A DNA stretch of 64,000 nucleotides from Dysidea avara (Eukaryota; Porifera; Demospongiae; Dictyoceratida; Dysideidae), in the NCBI RefSeq assembly GCF_963678975.1, contig NC_089278.1, positions 15,729,959 to 15,793,958 of the forward strand. The letters are read 5' to 3'. The notes under the pieces were generated by a model. It was not told where the DNA came from and made no database searches. It saw only the letters and a list, made by a program, of their open reading frames with translations. The translations under genes were made by a program, and so were the position numbers. Position 1 is the stretch's first letter; each line of letters opens with the position of its first letter. This document shows positions 1 to 11,270 of the stretch, one piece after another.

Positions 1-1590
1 CCTTGTAAATCATTCTTGTACCCTTTATACTATGTTGAATATTTATAATTTTTGATATATCATAAATTATCTGTTTCTGTAAGGCATTGCTGGATGTGTA
101 GCTTTCAATGAAACATCAGTGTAACTACATGTGTATACATTACTCGACATGCTTATATTTGACCCTAAGTGATTATTACTTCGTTCCACAAAAGAATATT
201 AACTATAGTATAAGTAAAGGAGTACTTAAGAGGTTAAATTTTATTTTTATGTACCTTTAGCTATAGCAATATCTATAAAAAGTTTATTTTAGTCATTGAT
301 GGTGGTGTCCATGGCCTATGTCAACAAGAGCATTAGCCTGGTAATCAAAAGACACATATTCAATGCCTGGTTATGCCAATTTGTTGTTGGAGTTTCTCCA
401 GTGTATCCAGCTGTATATGTGACCAGATTTGACATAACCAGGTTTCCGCACACATCCAATTCTTTAATTTGAATATGACAACTCAGTATGACACAATGCT
501 ATATTATTGCATTTTGCAATAACAGGTCCAAATTTGAAACTGATAGCTTACTCCTACATTGAGTTATGGTCCTTTAAGTTCATAAATCTGGATGTGTGTG
601 GAAGCCTGATTTTGCCAAATCCGGTCTATATAATGGGGATCTGGTTAACTGGGGAAGCAGCCCACCCAGTTGTAACATCAATGGGTACCTGGTGTTTACT
701 GAGGAAGCAAATGTCCAACTGTAGTTGTTCTGCTTAACATCACTGCGGAACTTCAGGTTCCATGACCAGCCTCTCTTTATTGTGACAGTCCTCCTTCACA
801 AGGATTTGCCTGCAGGTTCCTGAGTGGTGCACAGGCGTCCCTGTGCTGGTGTTGGGCAGCAATAGCTGTACACTGTGTTTCATACAGCTGCCATAGGCTT
901 TGCCTGTGTGTACATGTGTACATGTTGCCCACTTCACAAAGTTGCTGTTTTGTTTTGAAGAAATCAGGATAGCCAACAACTGGCCAGCTAGTTGCTATTT
1001 ACTAAGCCACTAATTTGCAATTGACTATGACTATAATAAATTACAGTACAGTGAAAGGTACAAAATAATTATTCCAGCGTTTCTTGAAGTGTAATGGCTA
1101 GAAAAAGCATAAAATATATTGCTAAGTATGGCTTTTGGTAGTTAACTTTTGCAGTGATACCTTGACTGCCTGCTTAGCTGGCCTCTTTAGTGTTACCATT
1201 TTGGCCATAATGGGGTGGCTTAAAAACCAAAAGTATATAGAATGAAAATACATCTGGACTTGCTGGACCTGATAATCATGACCCTTGTCACAGTTTGCAG
1301 TCCTGCAGTTAATGTGTCTTTACTTACTTAACCCCTGAAATCAGGACATCTCTGGTAAGGGTACTTTAGCATAGTCCTGATGTAGCCATACCCAGGTCCA
1401 TAGTTTTACCCCTTTGTAGGTATGGCCTCCAAAAATGTGTACACCTTGTACTAGCAGGTTCACTGAAAACACAGCTAATTCCGTGACATGCTAATATACA
1501 AGTAGATGTAAATTATGATACAAATTAAATAAAAGTGCAATTATACTAATTACTAAAATGAAGAGTACCTAATATTATGCCAACATTGCA
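1..1590. other. Non-coding 3' flank of TRIM-NHL copy 1
   Basis: No convincing gene. The stretch is repeated at 33541-34757 plus 39113-39510 (interrupted there by the gypsy insertion) and partly at 17218-17960. Open frames such as 507-737 and 740-979 are not kept between copies. Confidence 0.6.
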
Positions 1591-1637
1591 TAAACGTTTT
1601 TATTAACATCACAAAAAAAGTATAATAAAATTTAAGA

Positions 1638-3842
1638 TTAAAATATTTGAACTCTTCCGTTGCTATAGTCAGCAACATATATTTCATTGTTAGGACTAAC
1701 AGCTATTCCACGTGGGTTGGAAAATTGAACTTCAGCAGAACCATTGGACCCAAAGCTGTGTAAGAACACTCCATCTTTGTCAAAGACTGATACACGATGA
1801 TTACCATCTTCACTAACAAGGATAAAGCCACGCATATCAGTGGTAAGTGCAGCAGGGAGGCTCAAGTGACCATTACCAAACTGGTCCACACATGTACCAT
1901 CAAGTGTAAACCTAACGATGCGACTGTTGTTATAATCAGCAACAAGTAACCGGTTATTAGTAGTGACTGCTACATCATGGGGGTAACTCAACTGTCCTGA
2001 CCCAATAATGTGACTGAACTGACCATTGAGGTGGAACACCGAGACACGACGATAACTGTATTCAGCAACAAATACTTTATCATTGTGGACTAAAATACCT
2101 AGTGGATTACTCAGTTGTCCATTGCCAGTTCCATAGTGTCCAAACTGCAGCAAGTATGTACCATTAACATCAAACTTCTGTACCCTGTTGTTACTAAATT
2201 CAGCCACATACAAGTGATTGTTGGCATCAAATGATAGTCCCCGTGGGTTTTGAAATTGACCATTGCCAGTTCCATATTGCCCATATTGTCCAAGTGTTCT
2301 GATTAACTTGTCTTGACTATCAAATATGTAAACACAGTGGTATACATCGTTAGCCACTGCCCATATTCTATCCTTACCACATGCAATACCCTGTGGACTA
2401 CGCATCTTGCCATTATCATTGACGATCTTCCTGGGCTTGTTCACAGTTTTGTAATCATGGCACACCATAATAGTGTAGGGGCTTCCTTTAATATGATTCC
2501 CTTCAATGGTAATTGACAACTTCACTTCTCCAACTTGTTTGGTTACAAAAGATGCAGAGTAGCTTCCATCATTGTTATCCTCCACTTCTACTGGAACAAC
2601 ATCTCCTCCCCTGCTTGATTGTGCCTGTACAATAATGTTACTACCTCCCTTGGAACAACATTCATTATCACGGTTCTTAGTGATGATGGTAAAATCAATT
2701 TTGTTACCAGCCACAACTGGTTGTGCAGGAACACCAGTGACTTCACAATTATCTGGTACGGCAACATCATCAAACAATTGGGCAAACTGTGGAAATGACT
2801 CTTTGTACTTCTTTGCAGGAGCAAACTTCATTGTAGGCAACTCAACTGGTTCAGTCTCCAACTTGCTGTATGAATCAGTTAGTCTCTTTACATCATCTCC
2901 TACTTGTTTCTTCACGAACAATGCTTCCTGGTCTGAACCATTCTTCACTGCATCATTTAGCTCCTTCACACTTAGCAATTGTGCTTCTGCAAGATCTATT
3001 TGTTCCAACTGTAATGAGATTCCTTTTTTCTTCTTTGTTGACAGCTCTCGTAACTTGTTCTTCAGCTCTTCTCTTTGTTGTTCTAGTCGTTGGTGTAGTT
3101 CATCATAATACAAGTCGATCTGTTGATCAACTTCAGTGGTCAGTAATGTAATCTTCTTCTCAGCAGCTACCACCTTCTCACGCGAGGTAGACAATTTGGT
3201 GATCATTTCCTCAACTGGTTCGATCATCTTCTCCATTTCCTTCCTGTGTTTGCTGGCCATCACTTTCACAGAATTATGCACATGTCCAGTGTGCTCAATG
3301 GTAATACAGTAGTGACACACAAGCTGGTCACATGTCTCACAGAAGAAATTCATTTCCAGATCATGGTCAGGGCACAACATGGACTTCACTTTGGGTCGGA
3401 CGTCAACTTGTTTCTTCTTTGAATGCAATTCCACCAGCTCAGCAATGTTGTGGTTTCGATTCTCTTTAGTCTTTTCGTGGAACTCATGGCAATACTCACA
3501 GAGAAACATGATGCAGTCAAGACACAAAGCTACTGCTTTCTCTTCATCAACACACATGTCGCATTTTGCTTCATCTTCTCCCTCAACTTTACGCTTCAAA
3601 TCAACTTCATCTAGTAGACGATTAATGAAGAAATTGTTTGGTAATTCCTTCACACCTCTTGCAGGCACTGCACTCGTTTCCCTACATTCTGGGCAAACAA
3701 TGTTAGAACCTGTTTGTAGTTTCTCCGTACATCCTTCACAGTAAGAGTGATGACAAGGAAGATATTTGGGTTTCTTGTACACTTCGTAACACACCGGGCA
3801 ATTCAGGAGACCTGCTACCTTCTTCATACGCTCTGCAGCCAT
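1638..3842 (-). CDS. TRIM-NHL protein, copy 1 (RING, B-boxes, coiled coil, filamin, NHL; 734 aa)
   Basis: Intact single-exon frame of 734 residues. A C3HC4 RING spans residues 15-53 (C15, C18, C30, H32, C35, C38, C50, C53). A first B-box-like finger is at ~94-131 and a B-box2 at ~157-189. A Lys/Glu-rich coiled coil follows at ~195-330, a filamin/ABP280 repeat at ~356-462, and six NHL repeats at ~478-734 that end exactly at the stop. This is the TRIM2/TRIM3/TRIM71 architecture: RING E3 ubiquitin ligases whose NHL propeller binds RNA or protein in the cytoplasm. The ATG lies in a run of A's, a good context, and directly precedes the RING. A minus-strand AATAAA sits at 1598-1603. Upstream, a GTTAGT donor near 3930 and a tttctacag acceptor near 3885 suggest a 5'UTR intron. 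Orthology to a single TRIM is not settled. Confidence 0.93.
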   Translation of the reverse strand: MAAERMKKVAGLLNCPVCYEVYKKPKYLPCHHSYCEGCTEKLQTGSNIVCPECRETSAVPARGVKELPNNFFINRLLDEVDLKRKVEGEDEAKCDMCVDEEKAVALCLDCIMFLCEYCHEFHEKTKENRNHNIAELVELHSKKKQVDVRPKVKSMLCPDHDLEMNFFCETCDQLVCHYCITIEHTGHVHNSVKVMASKHRKEMEKMIEPVEEMITKLSTSREKVVAAEKKITLLTTEVDQQIDLYYDELHQRLEQQREELKNKLRELSTKKKKGISLQLEQIDLAEAQLLSVKELNDAVKNGSDQEALFVKKQVGDDVKRLTDSYSKLETEPVELPTMKFAPAKKYKESFPQFAQLFDDVAVPDNCEVTGVPAQPVVAGNKIDFTIITKNRDNECCSKGGSNIIVQAQSSRGGDVVPVEVEDNNDGSYSASFVTKQVGEVKLSITIEGNHIKGSPYTIMVCHDYKTVNKPRKIVNDNGKMRSPQGIACGKDRIWAVANDVYHCVYIFDSQDKLIRTLGQYGQYGTGNGQFQNPRGLSFDANNHLYVAEFSNNRVQKFDVNGTYLLQFGHYGTGNGQLSNPLGILVHNDKVFVAEYSYRRVSVFHLNGQFSHIIGSGQLSYPHDVAVTTNNRLLVADYNNSRIVRFTLDGTCVDQFGNGHLSLPAALTTDMRGFILVSEDGNHRVSVFDKDGVFLHSFGSNGSAEVQFSNPRGIAVSPNNEIYVADYSNGRVQIF

Positions 3843-4260
3843 TTTTTTTTACTGGTAAGTTAACAGTTACTGAATTGATCTGTAGAAAGCAAATATATTA
3901 TAAAGTGCACAGGAAAAGTCTACGCACTAACCCTGGATTCTCAGAAAAAGGCTTGGCTCGGGCTTAGAAAGAATCAACAAAAATGTCTAGGGTTTAAGTA
4001 TCCGTCGAGGTATCCGATGTCGAAATGTGTATGCACCGCATGTAAGCTTATCACGTGCCAATTTGCGCAAGATTAAGCACCCAAGCTACGAGCAAATTAA
4101 TTTTGTGCAGCACAATATTCTTTAGAGGCGCTAATATTAAGGGCACACGTCTGCAAGTTGTACGTCTGTTAGGTATGAGATAGATAGATCTGCTGAGATG
4201 AATTTGCTGTCCACTGTCCGATTGGGTTGGTTTCACCACGGCTCAGTCCGATGTACTGCT
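3843..4260 (-). promoter_or_regulatory. Likely 5'UTR and promoter of TRIM-NHL copy 1
   Basis: This upstream block is kept in all three units (20190-20660 and 41752-42150). On the minus strand it contains a CACGTG E-box near 4053 and a CCAAT motif near 4220. It also holds a possible 5'UTR intron (donor GTTAGT near 3930, acceptor tttctacag near 3885). The polyadenylated end of another minus-strand gene lies just upstream (about 4320). The promoter role is inferred from position and motifs only. Confidence 0.4.
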
Positions 4261-4433
4261 AATGAACAAAAGGTGGGCATGCCATGATTAAGTCAAGGTT
4301 GTCATTCCCTGGTGGGGGGTGGGGATTTATTTATTATTTACTGAAATCACACATTACAAGATTATAACACTTAGGTATAATATAAGAAATCTTCAGGGAT
4401 ATCAATGTGATCATTAATAAATCTTGTACATCA

Positions 4434-4550
4434 TTATAAGTTTAGCTCTGACTCTTCTCTGTTGTAGTGAAGGTAGAGCAATACAGAGGGTTTGTCATAT
4501 TCTAATGTCAATTCCCCAGTATTGGAGAAGCTTGTCAAATCACTACCATC
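4434..4550 (-). CDS. Conserved terminal exon of an unrecognised minus-strand gene, copy 1
   Basis: An acceptor (ccctatttag on the minus strand) is followed by 38 open codons and TAA; the peptide starts DGSDLTSFSNTGELTL and ends NREESELNL. AATAAA-type motifs follow near 4325-4340. Length is 117 nt in all three units with only a few substitutions (for example D-K-P to H-K-L in unit 2) and no indel. I could not find the upstream exons in the window and do not recognise the family. It may be a relict of one gene end carried along by the duplication. Confidence 0.4.
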   Translation of the reverse strand, partial: DGSDLTSFSNTGELTLEYDKPSVLLYLHYNREESELNL

Positions 4551-4559
4551 CTAAATAGG

Positions 4560-5915
4560 GTGGAAATGAAACATAACATCAATAAATGTACAAATTTATG
4601 GAACGAGCTGACTTAAATGCAGAGTACGTGGTTGCTTAAGCTTTTAAACAGTCCCATTGGTACAATTCTGTTCCAACAGAATTCAAAACTGCAGTATAGT
4701 ATGGTAAGTTGGTACCACCTAGGTATCAGGTGAAAAGTAGCTAACAAGACTTCATATATTCAAGTCATGTGATTTCAAGGTTCTTAAAGCATTGCTAGGG
4801 ATTTGGTTGGTTTATAAATGAAGGTTATGTACTGGTAAAGGTGTGAGGGAACATATGCAGTTTAAAAAACTGGTGTGGAGGTTTGATACTCAGGGCTATA
4901 ACTAAAGCAACAGTTTTGCCATGAGTGCACAGTGAATAAAAAGGTTGGCTCAATGTCAGAAGCCTTTGTGGTGACTTTTCAAAAGAGACTCTAGGGTTAT
5001 GAGCTGTACAAATGGAGTGTTTGTACCTTCAAGAGTGCTTTGTAGTACTCATATAAAATGAGCGAAATATCCAAGTTTGAGAAAAACTCAACTAAAACGT
5101 ATGCTGTGCGCCTATTGAGGATTCACCTCAATACACCTGTACCCTGTAAATATCATAATGATCACATCAAATCAAATTTATTACAGTTACTGTTATCCAT
5201 GATATTTTGTATTTGTAAGTCATGAGACAAGATTTTGAGATAGATTTTAATAGAGCTGTGAATCTCTTAGTGAAACATTTAGCTGTAGTGGCAGGCTTCT
5301 AGTGTGGCGGGGTGTAACTACCTGCCTGTGTTCAATTGTGACATTATATTTCGTTTTCAGTGCTACTCTCCCTCCCTCCCTCCCTTGTATAGAATGTATA
5401 GTTATGTTTGTACCAGCTATGCATGTACCTGGTAAGATTAGTTTAACAGATGAATAGATTTTGAGTATGAGTGTTTAAAACAGCTAAATGGATGTTAGTA
5501 CAGTCATATTTGTAATTAGACCAAGATAGAAGTTTGTATTGTAGGATACCCTAATGCCCAAATATGGATTGAGTCTGAAGTATGATTGACCAGTTGATAA
5601 TCATGTTACTGGTGACTGCTTGGCAGACGTATCAGCATAAGGCTGCATGATAACAGCTATGTATCTAAATCTCGATCTAAATACTCTAATAGAGTAGTCA
5701 CATGATTACTTGCTGTGTCATTATGGTTTTCCTATCACTGCCCATGATTTCAGTGGCTATCGCAGTCTCCCAAATTCTAAGTTGCTTGACCTTAGACCAT
5801 GGTACAAAGGGGAAAAGAATGTGGGATCCGCCTGGCATAATAATGAGTATAATAGGTGCCTGAAAGTATTGAGCATAATGTTAGCATAATAAGCAGAACA
5901 CTTGTGCATTACCAT
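4560..5915. other. Conserved intergenic/intronic DNA upstream of WDR4, unit 1
   Basis: No gene that I can support. It is repeated in unit 2 (20980-22310) and up to about 5460 in unit 3 (42470-43372). It contains (CCCT)n-like tracts near 5370 and one copy of the TACTCTAATAGAG motif at about 5692. Confidence 0.5.
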
Positions 5916-5918
5916 AAA

Positions 5919-6359
5919 TTAGACTCTATTTAGGCTGTTTTGGGTGGGTAATAAATCTCATATACTCCACCTTGTTTTCTAATATACTCCACGCCTTTAA
6001 GCACAATATGACATATGCTCAAAATCGGATTTGTCCAATCGCTATGCGTTGTTCACGTGCAGTGATTTAACGAGCGCGATTATTTAGTCACGTGAGGACG
6101 CATAGTTGCCATGGCGCTAGTATTATCGTAAGAAAACCAGCCGCTTTTGCCGAGCCTACAGCAGAAACAGCCATGGATAAGGTAAGTGATCTGAGTGTAA
6201 TGTGAAATAGAGTCTAAAGCAGTTATACGGGCACAATGTGGAGTCTATGAAATTTATAAACCCTCAGGCCCTTAGTAGCGCCCTCGCTTCGCTCGTGCGC
6301 TACAGCCCGGGCCTTCGGGTTTATAAATTTCATAGACTCCACATTGTGCCCGTATAACT
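5919..6359 (+). mobile_element. Interspersed repeat with promoter, short first exon and hairpin, copy a
   Basis: Absent from the matching site of unit 2 (near 22310), so it is an insertion. The first part is bounded by TTAGACTCTATTT and AAATAGAGTCTAA. It holds CCAAT (6035-6039), two CACGTG E-boxes (6054-6059, 6089-6094), an ATG at 6111 in good context and a GGTAAGT donor near 6181. In this copy a TAA breaks the short frame after six codons. The second part (6229-6358) is a near-perfect hairpin, arms GTGGAGTCTATGAAATTTAT, around a GC-rich loop. Other copies: 6827-7223 and 29921-30343 (inverted). Confidence 0.7.
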
Positions 6360-6396
6360 ATTATTTCTGCTTATCAAAATACATATCACAGAAAAA

Positions 6397-6477
6397 GATC
6401 GATATACTCTAATAGAACAGTCAGAGAATAATCAGGTAACTGACTGTTCTGACTGTTCTATTAGAGTATATCGATAT
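6397..6477. repeat. Inverted repeat built of TACTCTAATAGAACAGTCA motifs
   Basis: Two inverted copies of ATACTCTAATAGAACAGTCAG (at about 6402 and 6452) face each other around a short spacer and could form a stem. The unit 2 counterpart is at 22345-22405. The same ~19-bp motif recurs across the window, including outside the duplicated units (49890, 58425-58490). Confidence 0.65.
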
Positions 6478-6826
6478 TTTCTGTGACGTGCATTTCGAAA
6501 AGCTGTGTTTCAGCAACTTACTTTTTTCTCATAAAGTGCAAATTTACTATGGGAACTGAGGTATAAATATCGAGCATAATTTGAGCATAATAGGCAAAAT
6601 TTTGAGCAGTGGAACATAGCATAATAGGTAAAATAATGAGCATAATTGGCGGGCAGGTCCCTACTGATTGGTGTATTGTATACAACTTAAATGATTGCAC
6701 AATGATGCTACTTTTCACCAGGTGGTAATCATCTTGCAGCCAATTTTAGGAACATGTGTGTATCACATGTTTATCACACACCATCTGGTAGTACTATCAA
6801 ACATCACTGACATGTATATGTGAATT

Positions 6827-7223
6827 TAGACTGTATTTAGGCTGTTTTGGGTGGATAATAAATCTCCTATATTCCACCTTGTTTTCTAATATACTCCATG
6901 CCTTCAGGCACAATATAACATATGCTCAAAACTAGGTTTATCCAATCAGTATGCATTTTTCACATGCAGTGATGCAACGAGGGTGCTTAATTTTGTTGTG
7001 TGAACATGCATAGTTGCCATGGCGTTAGTATTATCGCAAGAAAACCAGCCACTTTTGCCAAGCCTGCAGCAGAAACAGTCTTCGATGAGGTAAGTAATGT
7101 GAGCATAATATAAAATAGAGCCTAAAGCAGTTATGCAGGCACAATGTGGAGATTCGCTCGTGCGCTACAGCCAGGCCTTCAGGTTTATAAATTTCATAGA
7201 CTCCACATTGTGCCCGTATAACT
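6827..7223 (+). mobile_element. Interspersed repeat with promoter and open first exon, copy b
   Basis: The empty site is visible in unit 2 (near 23028), and the insertion is flanked by a 3-bp TTA repeat. This copy keeps an open exon from the ATG at 7019 to a GTAAGT donor after 7089 (24 codons, starting MALVLSQENQPLLP). Its end phase (two bases, AG) matches WDR4 exon e1 at 7759 (one base, T), so the two could splice in frame. The hairpin half is partly deleted compared with copy a. Confidence 0.65.
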
Positions 7224-7314
7224 GTTATTTATACACAACAGGCATCTGTTGTCCATAGCAAAGTTTTCTCTGGTATTCATATACTAGGGCTAGCACTATA
7301 CAATTACAACACAA

Positions 7315-7419
7315 ACCTCTACTCTAATATAACACACCTCTACTCTAATATAACACACCTCTACTCTAATATAACACACCTCTACTCTAATATAACACAC
7401 CTCTACTCTAATATAACAC
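7315..7419. repeat. 21-bp tandem repeat, five units
   Basis: Five identical units of acctctactctaatataacac. The core tactctaata is the same core as the scattered TACTCTAATAGAG motif. The array is missing from unit 2, which has a single related site near 23106. Confidence 0.9.
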
Positions 7420-8207
7420 AAGTTTATGATCAAACTACTCTAATAGAGAATACACTTTATAGTAATATAATATCAAGCTACTCTAATTGAACAGTCTTTC
7501 TCTGCACATGGTTTAATGCTGTATGTATTATATAAACCAACCATGGATAATTTTTTTTGTCATTTCAAAAGTAACAAATTCTAACTTTTTTCACTTTTGT
7601 AATAAAATGCATTAGAAAAGTTCTAACTGGGAGTCACTTTCTTTCTGGGATTTATAGATGTATTTTGTATAGTATAACACATTGTACCATGTTGCAACAA
7701 TAATTCAATATCATTTCATAACACATGACTATTGAAACACATGTTTCTACTATTGTAGTAATGATGAGATGAAAATTCTGGAATGTGGGAACGACCATGT
7801 TGTGTGTATAAAATGTAGTCAGTCAAGAAAATTATTTGCTACTTGCTCTAACAGTAAAGTGTTAAAGATTTGGGATGCATCAAGTTTCCAGTGCTGTGGA
7901 ACAAGGTATGCTCATGTAGTACTGCATAATGTATTATGTATTTGTGTTGAAGTATGAAAGAAAAGGTCATTCATTTTTGGTCACACATCTAGTTCTAGTT
8001 ATGATTTAACACATTTTACTCTGCCACTCATTTATCCCTTTATTTGCAATAGCCTGAACGATACGACAAAATCTGAACAGGTACCCTTCCATTATAATAG
8101 GATCCTGAATAAAAGGTCACGTAATAAAATGATAGTTTATTTATTCCATCCTTTTTGCATTGCTTTTCCAAGCTAGTGAGTTTTTAGAGATTTATACGTT
8201 TGTTTCA

Positions 8208-8350
8208 GGGGAACAGCAATACAATCAGCAACTCACTGATGAAAGATCATCTGATCCAGTAAACTTGCTGGTTCCTAGCTTTGTCAACAATGATGTTGTC
8301 ACATTGACTGGCTCAAATTTAAGCAGTTCCTTGCTCCTGGGAGATAGTGG
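8208..8350 (+). other. Conserved coding-like block in WDR4 intron 1 (unit 1)
   Basis: An open stretch starting after ttgtttcag encodes GEQQYNQQLTDERSSDPVN and continues to about GSNLSSSLLLGDS. The block is conserved in unit 2 at 24468-24610. It does not fit WDR4, since e1 joins e2 directly in phase, and this block has no in-phase acceptor. It may be an exon of a captured gene or an old transposon fragment. I do not recognise it. Confidence 0.35.
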
Positions 8351-8374
8351 GTTCCATTATTTTATGCTCATCAG

Positions 8375-8893
8375 CAGGGGTGGAGTACAGTACTCCAAGG
8401 TGGGGAGTCATGTGGAGTGGCTGTCTGTTAGGAAGCTTTTATAATCAACTGTACAGTATCTTAGTGTGCAGAAGCATTCCAATGCTATGAGGAGTCTGAA
8501 GGTATGCCCACCCCACAGGAGAATTTGAAATTTAAATGTTTTGTGATAAAATCTGAGAGCATTTTCAGGCATTGAGGCACTCAATGGAGACAGATTGAGT
8601 AAATTGCAAAGCAGAATCAACTTATATGTTTCTGTTGAATGTTCTATTAGAGTAGTTAGGTGACTGCTCTATCAGAGACATGCACTCCCTATACTGGTTC
8701 ACATAGAATTTCATTCTTGCATAACCTTTAGCACAAATCCTACTAAGTTGGCTATTGAGTAAAAAGAAGTACAATAGTTGCTTCTAGGCAATGGAAGGCA
8801 TTGGAAGACACTACCCCTCCACTGTACAAAGTGGGGGGGGGGGGGGGGGGGGTGGCAGTTACCCTCCCCACTCCTCAAATTTCTTCGCCCCTG
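8375..8893. mobile_element. hAT-type MITE with poly-G tract, unit 1
   Basis: Ends CAGGGGTGGAG and CTTCGCCCCTG are inverted repeats. Flanking 8-mers (ctcatcag and ttcagcag; ctcaacag and ctcagcag in unit 2) look like a decayed 8-bp target duplication, typical of hAT elements. Inside is an uninterrupted G run of about 22 nt (near 8833). There is no transposase. Confidence 0.6.
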
Positions 8894-10229
8894 TTCAGCA
8901 GAGATATGAAAAATTGATTACATCAGGTGACAGATGAGAATCAATACCGAGTGCTGTTTCCTTTGATTCCCAACCATGTCATGTATATGTATGTGTGATG
9001 AACAGTACTAGTGATACACTGGGCTTAATAGTAAACAGTCATTCTGACTGGGTGTAGTCATACATGTTTGTGTATCATGTATACTTATACAGGGTGGTAT
9101 CTAAAAGTGTTACAGCAATCTGTTTTACACAAGATGATTCTCTTATTTTGGTTGCAGATAAAACTGGAGATGTTCACAGGTACGTATCAATGATATATTT
9201 TTCTCTGTTAATGATAGAAGCGTATGTCTAATTGTGTACCAAATGTCATGTTTAAAATGGGAAAACATTAAAACATTTATAGTAAAATTAACTTGGTGTG
9301 GAAAGGGTAGACACTAAATGTCACAACACAAAACTACTGTTTTATGCCACAATTTTCCACTAAATTTTAAAGTAAATACTTAGGCTAATATCATAGTATA
9401 AATATTTCAAGTGGGACTATTTTCGAGGTTGAGCAATATTGTAATAAAAATTTGCAAACAATCCCAAATGTAATATACATATGGCGGTGTAAATATTTCA
9501 AGGATAAGTTTTTTGCTGTTACCACCCAAAGGCCAAAAACTCAAAATTACAGAAAATTTTCATACGGTGTGGTATGTTGTAATTGTAGTTAGCAGTCAGG
9601 TAAAGTTTGGTGGTTTGATTAACAAAGAATTGGATTTAATATCAAGTTTATAGATTTAATAGCAGTGAAAATTTTGACCCTTGAATATTTGTATCCATAC
9701 TTACTGTTGTTGTGTTGTGTTGCTGCAGTTATTCCACTGATGACATAGGCAAGGAAAGTACATTTTTGCTTGGTCACTTATCCATGTTGTTAGATATGGT
9801 ATGTTCTTATCTCTACTGTGTTGCTTGTCACGAAACGTTAATCTTATTTAATAACTGTATATCACAATGGAATTAGTACAATATCATAACCCACTAAAAT
9901 GTGTGGAGCATTATTATGTTGATAATTCACATGTATGAACTACATGAGCCACATGTGTACCAACAAATATACACATGTTGTAAGGTTCCTACAATAAATT
10001 TGGTGTGTTAAAATTTTGTAATACATTAATTGAAATTGAAAATGCATACTTTAAAGAGTAAGGAATACATGAATTTGACCTACATATATCACATGTGTGT
10101 GTTGTTACTATTAGGTGATCACCATGGATCAGAAATATGTTATTACAGCTGATCGTGATGAGAAAATCAGGATCAGTCATTTTCCTAATGCTTATAACAT
10201 TAAAGCATATTGTCTTGGACACACTGAGT

Positions 10230-11266
10230 GAGTTTGTGTCTTGCACAACTTTCATATGACATTACAGTAACTTTCACACTTTTTGTGAGGTGCAAAAGTT
10301 GTCTTCATGAAGTTTCATGTATTGAGGGAAAGTTTCAATCGACAAATTTTTTTTTTGATTTCATCTTAAACTATTGAAGTATTTCCATGAATGCTGCCTG
10401 TGTAGCTAAGTATTAATAGATTCTAATGAAAGTTAAAGAGCACTGTTTGAGTATTTCAAGAAGACCTCTGTTTACCCGATGAGAATGGGCCACTTGTACT
10501 GTCTTCATCTCTTACCCGACTCACCACGTTCATGTACTTTGTTTTGTCTGTCACCAGTGTAGAGGAAGATAAATCTCTACTGGTACAATAGTAACATGAT
10601 GTACAGCTAACCCTCACACACACCAAACACCTTGTCTACACAAGTGGCTTGACACTCACAGCAGGCACTGCCATACTTTAAACAATACTTTAAATTGTCT
10701 GTTCTACTGTATTCAAACAATACCATTTGTCACACTTATATAATCACTCACAGAACTCAATGTATTACTAATGTATTAGACAGTAAATTGATCATATCTC
10801 TGGAACCCTTCAAGATATCAAGCTGAAATTTTGACACAAGATAAATAAACATCCAGTGCCTCATTTTAGCTGTAAAACAGAAAATTGACAAATGTGCCCA
10901 AAATTGGGTCACAAATTTAATTTAGGGAGGTTTCCTATACCTGCAAATATACTATTGGACATTTAATCCCTATTTCAGTTGTGGGTATAGACTGAAATAG
11001 GGATTAAATGTCCACTAGCATATCTGCAGGTGTAGGCAACCTCCCTTTTTCCCTACTTTTGTTTCTAATCAAATTTATAATTCCTAATTTTCCTTATACT
11101 TGTTTTTTTTTTTAATTTTTAGTAACATTATTATGACTGGTGAACTGTCCATACTGAAAGAAGAGCACCATAGATAATGTTGTCATCTGGATGCACGTCC
11201 CAGCTACAAATTACTGACTTGAAAGTGAAGTGGCCATTACGCTTTGCTTTTAACTATGCTCAGCCC
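10230..11266. other. WDR4 intron remnant and foldback repeat, unit 1
   Basis: The first part matches intron 4 of units 2 and 3 up to about 10690, then jumps to sequence matching unit 2 near 31000. An imperfect palindrome lies at 10920-11100 (arms around ctgcagatatactagtggac), a degenerate copy of the foldback element at 31037-31282. I see no gene. Confidence 0.5.
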
Positions 11267-11270
11267 AATT

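Larger units (their letters stand above)
7759..10227 (+). pseudogene. WDR4: WDR4/Trm82 homologue, unit 1 fragment (exons e1-e4)
   Basis: Four exons with GT-AG borders: e1 7759-7905, e2 9093-9179, e3 9729-9798, e4 10115-10227. All join in phase. They encode WD40 blades very like WDR4: e2 reads ITAICFTQDDSLILVADKTGDV-like, e3 ends GHLSMLLDM, e4 contains [11 protein letters not shown] and YCLGHTE. These motifs mark WDR4, the scaffold partner of METTL1 (yeast Trm82-Trm8) that makes m7G46 in tRNA. Exons e5-e10 are absent: the sequence diverges from units 2 and 3 near 10690. The native first exon is not certain; the repeat exon at 7019-7089 is in phase with e1. As it stands this copy is truncated. 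Reading e1 alone as a gene would be wrong, because its frame continues past a splice donor. Confidence 0.85.

Noticed and set aside
507-979. Short frames at 507-737 (+) and 740-979 (-)
   Set aside because: Not kept in the other units; indels shift them freely.
2572-3151. Plus-strand Ser-rich frames over the TRIM genes (also 19027-19498, 40483-41062)
   Set aside because: Antisense shadows of the TRIM coiled coil and filamin region; no own signals.
7019-7089. Repeat exon as the true WDR4 exon 1
   Set aside because: It lies in a mobile repeat absent from unit 2, so I report only its compatible phase, not a confirmed exon.
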